NCBI GenBank assembly: GCA_002305995.1
Contig: DBRN01000010.1
Location: 18,238 to 27,969 of the forward strand
From: Atopobiaceae bacterium UBA1367
Lineage (GTDB): Bacteria; Actinomycetota; Coriobacteriia; Coriobacteriales; Atopobiaceae
Direction: 5' to 3'
DNA length: 9,732 bases
How positions within the stretch are numbered: position 1 is the stretch's first letter; each line of letters begins with the position of its first letter. This document shows, in pieces, positions 5,891-9,732 of the stretch. A model generated the notes under the pieces. The model saw only the letters and a program-made list of their open reading frames with translations, did no database searches and was not told the DNA's origin. A program made the position numbers and the translations under genes.

Positions 5891-7373
5891 CGCTGGGCCT
5901 CCAATCGAGCCTGCGCTGTATCTGGTTCATCGTGAGCGCGCGACTTATCTGGCAGCGGACGCTGCCGCGGTGTTCCTGCAACTCGATGCCGTCGAGCACC
6001 TTGGCGGCGCAGTCGCCGGCGCAGTGCCACCGACAGAAGCAGTCGTCGCAGTAGGCGATGTTGTGCACGTTGAGCTGCGAGAGCTGGTCGAGCTTGCCCT
6101 GGTCGAACACGAAGTCGCCCAGGTCGTGGTCGAAGTGCCCGAAGAAGAAGCGCTCGGACCGTGGGTCGCTCCGGTAGCTCACCTCGTAGCAGGCCGTCAC
6201 GTCGCCGGTGGGCGTGACGGTGAAGCTGCCGCTGCTCACCTTGCAGAACGTGTCCACGAGCATGTCCTGCCGCGCGCCGGAGAACACCAGGCGCAGGCCG
6301 CGGTCGCGCGCGACCTCCAGCGAGGCCAGGTAGCTCTCCGTGAACTCCTGCGAGGAGGGCATTGCGGCGGTCGAGGTGACGCAGCGGCCGCACTCCCACA
6401 CCGGCTCGAGGTGCAGCTGCTCGATGCCGGGATAGCTCTCCGCCACGAAGGCCACGATGTCGGGCATGCGGCCCACCATCGCGGAGGTCACCGTCGTGCG
6501 GATGCCAAAGCCCACCTTCGCCTGGGACAGGCGCCTCATCGTGCGATCCACGTGCTCGAACGACCCGCGCCCGCCCGCCATGGGACGGTTCGCGTCCTGG
6601 AACTCGGGCAGGCCGTCGAACGAGACGTTCACCGAGTTGAAGTTCGCCACCACGAAGTCGAGCTGCTCCTCGCTCAGCACGCCGTTGGTGGCGGCGTTGA
6701 ACACCACGGGGAAGTCGAGCCGCTCGGAGAGGTCCTGCCCGTACCACACGATCTCGCGGATGAGGTCGTAGGCGCAGAACGGCTCGCCGTTGCCGTGAAT
6801 GGACACCAGGAAGTTGCGGACGGGCTCGCCCTCGGCAGCGCGCTCCTTGGCATTGTGTGCCACTAGGTCGATGGCGCGCTTGGCCACGTCGGGATGCATG
6901 GTCACAAGCGGCTCGCCGTTGCCGCCCCCCTCCCCGCCGAAGGCGTAGCAGTAGCTGCAGCGCAGGTTGCAGCTGTTCGTGGGGAAGAGCGTCACCTGCG
7001 CGGGACGAAAGCCGATCTCGTGCCGGGGCAGGGGGCGCGACGCAAAGAAGCCGCGATCGTCGAAGATCCGCACCACGGCCTGCTCCTCAGGCGTCATGGC
7101 ATCCAGGGACGAGGGATCTTTGGCATAGGCGAGCGCGGCGGCTATGGCCGCGTCGTTCGCGCGCGCCATCAGCTGGCCCAGCGGGGCGTACAGGATGGGG
7201 CCGTCCTCGTCGCGCAGCACGAACAGCTCAGGGGCGACGGCGGCCTGTGCCGTCTCGGTTGCCTGGGCCGTCCCGGCGGCTTGGGCTGTCTCGGTGGCCG
7301 GTGCTGTCCCGGTGGCCGGTGCTGTCCCGGTTGCTTGGGCCGCCTCGCTGGCCTGCGCCGTCTCGCGCATCAT
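5883..7373 (-). CDS. Radical SAM/SPASM peptide maturase
   Basis: This 496-residue protein has a low-complexity Ala/Thr/Gln N-terminus (residues 4-45), then a small segment (about 48-110, ELFVLRDEDGPILYAPL...) typical of the region before the barrel in peptide maturases. The radical SAM core follows, with C135-x3-C139-x2-C142 (CNLRCSYC), the SAM-contacting G194-N-G-E-P and the strand F226-NAATNG. The C-terminal SPASM domain fits the textbook signature: C377-x12-G390-x4-C395, C442-x2-C445-x5-C451-x3-C455, then C474, enough for two auxiliary 4Fe-4S clusters. C328-x2-C331 (WECGRC) and C447 are extra. SPASM enzymes of this layout make sulfur-to-carbon or carbon-carbon links in precursor peptides; the overlapping Cys-rich peptide is the evident substrate. 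The start overlaps the previous stop (ATGA), so coupling likely drives translation. Position and order of crosslinks cannot be read from sequence. Confidence 0.94.
   Translation of the reverse strand: MMRETAQASEAAQATGTAPATGTAPATETAQAAGTAQATETAQAAVAPELFVLRDEDGPILYAPLGQLMARANDAAIAAALAYAKDPSSLDAMTPEEQAVVRIFDDRGFFASRPLPRHEIGFRPAQVTLFPTNSCNLRCSYCYAFGGEGGGNGEPLVTMHPDVAKRAIDLVAHNAKERAAEGEPVRNFLVSIHGNGEPFCAYDLIREIVWYGQDLSERLDFPVVFNAATNGVLSEEQLDFVVANFNSVNVSFDGLPEFQDANRPMAGGRGSFEHVDRTMRRLSQAKVGFGIRTTVTSAMVGRMPDIVAFVAESYPGIEQLHLEPVWECGRCVTSTAAMPSSQEFTESYLASLEVARDRGLRLVFSGARQDMLVDTFCKVSSGSFTVTPTGDVTACYEVSYRSDPRSERFFFGHFDHDLGDFVFDQGKLDQLSQLNVHNIAYCDDCFCRWHCAGDCAAKVLDGIELQEHRGSVRCQISRALTMNQIQRRLDWRPSDA
5898..5902 (-). 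promoter_or_regulatory. Shine-Dalgarno site of the precursor, inside the maturase gene
   Basis: Minus-strand GGAGG lies 7 nt before the precursor ATG at 5890, within the last codons of the radical SAM/SPASM gene. It gives the peptide independent initiation in addition to coupling through the 8-nt overlap. This would help make more substrate than enzyme. Confidence 0.7.
7239..7364 (-). repeat. 18-bp tandem repeat encoding the maturase's Ala/Thr/Gln N-terminal tail
   Basis: Seven hexads at residues 4-45 follow the pattern [E/G]-[T/A]-A-[Q/P]-A-[S/T/A] (for example E-T-A-Q-A-S, G-T-A-P-A-T). The segment is likely disordered and precedes the folded enzyme. Two adjacent units are nearly identical in DNA, pointing to recent slippage. 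Radical SAM/SPASM maturases do not normally need such a tail. Confidence 0.85.
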
Positions 7374-7822
7374 GACGCAGCCCGCTCCGGGATCTCGACG
7401 AGGTTCACGAGCACCGTGTTCTGCAGGTAGCCCGCCTGCCCGAGCGTGACGAAGAAGGAGGCGACGTCGGCGGGACTCACCTCCCCACCTGGCGAGGCGG
7501 CCTCCCCCGCGATGTCATCGAGCGAGCGGGACCCGTCCGCGAGCGCTATGAGCCCGGCGCCCGTCTTGTCGACCTCGAAGAGCTCGGTGTCACCGTACCA
7601 GCCCGCGACGCCGCCGTCGGGCCCCTCGACCAGATCGATGCCAGCCTGCATCATCGGCCCTGTGGCCACGTCCTGCTCCACGCCAGCCGACGTCGTGAGC
7701 AGCGTGGTGCCGCGCGCCGACTCGTCTGCCAAGGGCCTTCCCGCGTTCGCACGACCCAGGCCCGCACCGGCGACCAGCACCACGAGCCCGCAGGCGCCCT
7801 TGAGGAATGTCCGTCTCTCCAT
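7370..7822 (-). CDS. Tat-signal protein with a PqqD-like (RRE-type) domain
   Basis: This 150-residue first gene of the operon starts with a twin-arginine signal: M-E-R3-R4-T-F-L-K-G, a hydrophobic core (about residues 9-22) and a plausible A25-N26-A27 cleavage site. The mature part ends in a domain of about 70 residues (W75-YGDTELFEVDKTGAGLIALADGSRSLDDIAG..., then SPADVASFFVTLGQAGYLQNTVLVN). It has the strand, helix, 'L-D-G-x-x-S/T-x-x-x-I' and terminal helix pattern of PqqD, the RiPP recognition element. PqqD-like domains bind leader peptides and hand them to radical SAM enzymes, and the next gene is such an enzyme, joined by a 4-nt overlap. A Tat signal on such a domain is unexpected, because maturation is cytoplasmic. 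It may escort a folded peptide complex outward, or receive the product outside. The start at 7822 is preferred because it gives a proper Tat n-region and has GAGGGGG upstream; 7864 has neither. Confidence 0.78.
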   Translation of the reverse strand: MERRTFLKGACGLVVLVAGAGLGRANAGRPLADESARGTTLLTTSAGVEQDVATGPMMQAGIDLVEGPDGGVAGWYGDTELFEVDKTGAGLIALADGSRSLDDIAGEAASPGGEVSPADVASFFVTLGQAGYLQNTVLVNLVEIPERAAS

Positions 7823-7827
7823 GCCCG

Positions 7828-7834
7828 CCCCCTC
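7828..7834 (-). promoter_or_regulatory. Shine-Dalgarno site of the Tat-signal PqqD-like gene
   Basis: Minus-strand GAGGGGG lies 5 nt before the ATG at 7822. The upstream in-frame ATG at 7864 lacks any such site. This decides the start and places the twin-arginine motif at residues 3-4. Confidence 0.7.
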
Positions 7835-7856
7835 TTCGTTGGGCAGAGGTGTCCGC

Positions 7857-7866
7857 AGATGCATCT
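7857..7866. other. 10-bp perfect palindrome in the operon leader
   Basis: AGATGCATCT is self-complementary and lies about 35 bp upstream of the first operon gene, in the most AT-rich stretch nearby (7857-7925). It could be part of an operator, but one short palindrome is weak evidence. I found no convincing -35/-10 pair for the operon in 7867-7960. Confidence 0.25.
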
Positions 7867-8161
7867 AGACTACTACATGGGCTACCGCGAAAAGCAGCGA
7901 GGATCGACATTCTGTCCACCTGTTTTCTGCGTGCGCGCCAAAGGTGGCGGCAGAGGGCCGGCTGGCGCGGAGGCGACGAGCGGAGAGGGCCGCCCATCTC
8001 GGCAGCGACGCGTCCGTGGATGCCGGGCGGACCCCGTGCGCGGGGAGGGGCGGCTGGCGCGGCGACCCTCTCCCCAGCCTGTGCGTGGGGAAGGGTGTGC
8101 GCGGCGTCCTGGGCATGGTCGCACATCTGGCCCCCAGCCCTGTGCGCGGGGAGGGGCGGGG
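7867..8161. other. Gene-free spacer between the kinase gene and the peptide operon
   Basis: This stretch of about 295 bp holds no credible gene. The frames across it are Pro/Arg/Gly-rich artefacts of GC-rich palindromes. Its left part (about 7867-7925) is less GC-rich and should hold the operon promoter, though I cannot assign one. It also contains a small GACA-TTC-TGTC inverted repeat at about 7907-7917. Its right part holds three related palindromic elements listed separately. Confidence 0.6.
8032..8160. repeat. Three related GC-rich palindromic elements
   Basis: The shared motif GTGCGYGGGGARGGG begins at 8036, 8081 and 8142. The outer two are identical over 18 bp. Each is preceded by a C-rich half (ACCCC, CCCCAGCC, CCCCAGCCC), giving hairpins. 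The best is at 8065-8096, where ACCCTCTCCCCA faces TGGGGAAGGGT. They lie after the kinase stop codon but have no T-run. They resemble dispersed intergenic palindromes and might limit read-through into the peptide operon. Confidence 0.6.
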
Positions 8162-9634
8162 CTACTTCATGCGCACGAACTTGGGGCGCAGCAGCGGGTA
8201 GAGCGAATGCCAGGTGTCGTAGCGCTCCTGGTAGAGCGCGGTCGTCCAGCGGTCGGGCTCGATGAGCTCCGCGGTCTTGACCAGCTCGTGCGAGCAGCTG
8301 CGCACGTCGGGCCACACCCCGCAGGCCACGCCCGCGAGCATGGCGGCGCCAAGGCTCGTCACGTCGGGGACCTGCGTGGTGATGAGCGGGATGCCCAGCA
8401 CGTTGGAGAAGATCCTCTTCCACAGCGGCGTGACCGTGGTCCCGCTGATCGTGGAACCCCTCACCTGCAGCTCCTCGGCGCGCGCGATGTCGAGGCAGTC
8501 GCGCATGGCGAAGGCGACCCCCTCGAGCACCGCCAGGGTCATGTCCTCGCGGGAGCTGCGCAGGTGCATGCCGATGAACGCCCCGCGGGCGTTGGGGTCG
8601 TTGTACGGGCTGCGCTCGCCCATGAGGTACGGCAGGAAGAACACGTTGTTGCGGCCGAGGCGCCGCTGGTCGATGCGTCCCTGCTCGCCCGCGTAGTCGT
8701 GGCTCTTGAGGACGTCGTTCATCCACCAGCGGTTGCAGGCCGACGCCGAGAGCATGCAGCCCAGGAAGTGGTAAGTCCCGTCGGCATGGGCGAAGCTGTG
8801 GAGCGCGTTGCGCTCGTCGACGGCAAAGGAGTCGTTGCTCACCAGGATGGTGCCCGACGAGCCGATGCGGATGTTGCACCTTCCCGTGCCCACGGTGTCG
8901 GTGCCCACCGCCGCGGCGGCATTGTTGCTGGCGCCGGCGCAGACCAGCACGCCCTCGGGCAGGCCGAGGTCGGCCGCCACTTCGGGCAGCAGGGTGCCCA
9001 CCGGCTCGTAGCTCTCGTGGACGCGGGGGAGCTGGGCGGCGCGCAGGCCGCAGATGCTGAGCATGTCCTGCGACCACGCGCGCAGGCGCACGTCGAACAG
9101 CAGGGTCCCCGACGCGTCCGTGCAGTCCGTCGAGTGGACGCCGGTCAGCCGGTAGTTGATGTAGTCCTTGGGCAGCATCAGCCGTGCGATGCGCGCGAAG
9201 TTCTGGGGCTCCTCCTCGCGCAGCCACAGGAGCTTTGGCGCCGTGAAGCCCGCGTAGGAGACGTTGCCCGTCTTTGCCGAGAGCCAGCGGCGCCCGACGT
9301 CGTTGTTGAGGTAGTCGCTCTGGAACTGCGCGCGGCTGTCGTTCCAGAGGATGGCGGGACACACGGGCTCGTCGCTGGCATCGAGGGCGACCAGGGCGTG
9401 CATCTGGCCGGCCACACCGATCCCCCGCACCTGCCGGGGGTCATAGCCGCGCACCAGCTCGCGTATGCCCATGCGCACGGCCGCCCACCACACGGCGGGA
9501 TCCTGCTCGCACCATCCGGGCTGGGGGAAGTACAGCGGGTACGCCTTGGCGATGGTGCGGCGCACGTCTCCCTCCTCGTCCATGAGCATCAGGCGGGCGG
9601 TCGTGGTCCCAAGGTCGACGCCAATGAGCAGCAT
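8162..9634 (-). CDS. xylB: Xylulokinase-like FGGY sugar kinase with altered active-site motifs
   Basis: This 490-residue protein has the length of XylB, which phosphorylates D-xylulose to xylulose 5-phosphate. Family landmarks are the N-terminal phosphate loop (IGVDLGTTTARL, residues 4-15), G76-Q-M-H, W97-N-D-S-R for substrate contact, and Y335-LMGERSPYNDPNARGAFIG, the xylulokinase signature. Two key spots differ. The GDNAA motif carrying the catalytic Asp (D233 in the E. coli enzyme) reads S236-N237-N238-A-A, so the base is Asn; codon AAC at 8924-8926 is one transition from GAC. The GGGA nucleotide-binding motif near the C-terminus reads S397-G-T-T. The frame is otherwise intact. It may be an inactive or regulatory kinase, a subfamily with another catalytic solution, or partly a base error. 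GGAAGG at 9641-9646 sets the start; the frame's opening at 9691 overlaps the promoter. It is probably independent of the peptide operon. Confidence 0.88.
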   Translation of the reverse strand: MLLIGVDLGTTTARLMLMDEEGDVRRTIAKAYPLYFPQPGWCEQDPAVWWAAVRMGIRELVRGYDPRQVRGIGVAGQMHALVALDASDEPVCPAILWNDSRAQFQSDYLNNDVGRRWLSAKTGNVSYAGFTAPKLLWLREEEPQNFARIARLMLPKDYINYRLTGVHSTDCTDASGTLLFDVRLRAWSQDMLSICGLRAAQLPRVHESYEPVGTLLPEVAADLGLPEGVLVCAGASNNAAAAVGTDTVGTGRCNIRIGSSGTILVSNDSFAVDERNALHSFAHADGTYHFLGCMLSASACNRWWMNDVLKSHDYAGEQGRIDQRRLGRNNVFFLPYLMGERSPYNDPNARGAFIGMHLRSSREDMTLAVLEGVAFAMRDCLDIARAEELQVRGSTISGTTVTPLWKRIFSNVLGIPLITTQVPDVTSLGAAMLAGVACGVWPDVRSCSHELVKTAELIEPDRWTTALYQERYDTWHSLYPLLRPKFVRMK

Positions 9635-9640
9635 GGGGTT

Positions 9641-9646
9641 CCTTCC
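9641..9646 (-). promoter_or_regulatory. Shine-Dalgarno site of the xylulokinase-like gene
   Basis: Minus-strand GGAAGG lies 6 nt before the ATG at 9634 and supports the start MLLIGVDLGTTT. The in-frame ATG at 9691 sits on the promoter and lacks such a site. Confidence 0.65.
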
Positions 9647-9660
9647 GGATGGGGGCGTGC

Positions 9661-9680
9661 GGCGACCCTGCGAGGGCGCC
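9661..9680. promoter_or_regulatory. Inverted repeat at the start of the kinase transcript
   Basis: GGCG-A-CCCT-GCG-AGGG-CGCC forms an 8-bp stem with one bulged base and a 3-nt loop. It lies just downstream of the -10 element, around or just after the predicted transcription start. This suits an operator for a sugar-responsive repressor or a 5'-UTR hairpin. Confidence 0.4.
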
Positions 9681-9686
9681 CGAGAA

Positions 9687-9695
9687 ATCATAGCA
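9687..9695 (-). promoter_or_regulatory. Extended -10 promoter of the xylulokinase-like gene
   Basis: On the minus strand TGCTATGAT matches the extended -10 form TG-N-TATAAT with one mismatch. It stands out in a very GC-rich context, about 50 bp before the ATG. No clear -35 element is visible 17 bp upstream (C-rich), as extended -10 promoters can tolerate. The predicted start is near 9680. Confidence 0.5.
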
Positions 9696-9732
9696 AGTCT
9701 GGGGACGGGTCGGGGGCGGGGGCGGGGAGGCA

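Noticed and set aside
5444..5935. Ala/His-rich plus-strand frame opposite the Cys-rich peptide
   Set aside because: Its repeats are the reverse complement of the Cys-coding 18-bp units. The minus strand has a ribosome site, a non-repetitive leader and operon context.
8065..8096. Intrinsic terminator of the kinase gene
   Set aside because: The hairpin is good, but there is no T-run on the minus strand and two sister elements lie nearby, so I list it as a palindromic repeat.
7590..9362. 590-residue minus-strand frame overlapping the kinase and Tat-signal genes
   Set aside because: It is a frame-shifted shadow: Arg/Ala/Pro/His-rich, spanning the gene-free spacer, with no recognisable domain.
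1..9732. tRNA, rRNA, insertion sequence, phage or integrase signals
   Set aside because: No transposase or integrase motifs, terminal inverted repeats with target duplications, or RNA-gene sequences were seen on either strand.

Overview
The window is GC-rich, compact bacterial DNA with clear Shine-Dalgarno sites. An anaerobic high-GC actinobacterium of the Coriobacteriia (Olsenella/Atopobiaceae type) is my best guess. It rests on composition, the oxygen-sensitive radical SAM and U32 enzymes, and the style of the intergenic repeats. It is an inference, not proof.

Layout: (1) 159-821 on the plus strand encodes a seven-helix hemolysin III/TrhA (PAQR-type) membrane protein. (2) 822-1415 has no gene. 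It holds a hairpin and a striking array of about eleven 25-bp cores on an exact 42-bp pitch. Five point right and six point left, and five mirrored pairs share one dyad centre at about 1101. The array lies between the 3' ends of two converging transcription units. (3) 1416-7822 on the minus strand is a tightly packed six-gene operon, read from high to low coordinates: a Tat-signal protein with a PqqD-like domain, a radical SAM/SPASM peptide maturase, a 149-residue peptide with 21 cysteines and seven perfect V-C-[ST]-C-x-x hexads, a Cys-containing TPR-like lipoprotein, a B12-binding-type radical SAM enzyme, and a large U32-family Fe-S protein. Three of the five junctions are overlaps of 4 or 8 nt. 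(4) 7823-8161 is a spacer with GC-rich palindromic repeats. (5) 8162-9634 on the minus strand encodes a xylulokinase-like FGGY kinase whose catalytic Asp and GGG nucleotide motif are both changed. An extended -10 promoter and a hairpin lie upstream.

The six-gene cluster reads as a biosynthetic locus for a ribosomally made, post-translationally modified peptide (RiPP). The Cys-rich peptide has a cysteine-free acidic N-terminal leader of 66 residues and a repetitive core. The SPASM enzyme is the obvious candidate to install thioether or related crosslinks on it. The PqqD-like domain would present the leader, but it carries a Tat signal, so it may work at or outside the membrane. The second radical SAM enzyme and the U32 protein look like additional tailoring enzymes, or they may make a cofactor. 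The lipoprotein suggests that the product acts at the cell surface. No transporter, dedicated peptidase or immunity gene is visible, which argues against an ordinary bacteriocin. I do not recognise this exact gene combination and consider it the most likely undescribed system here.
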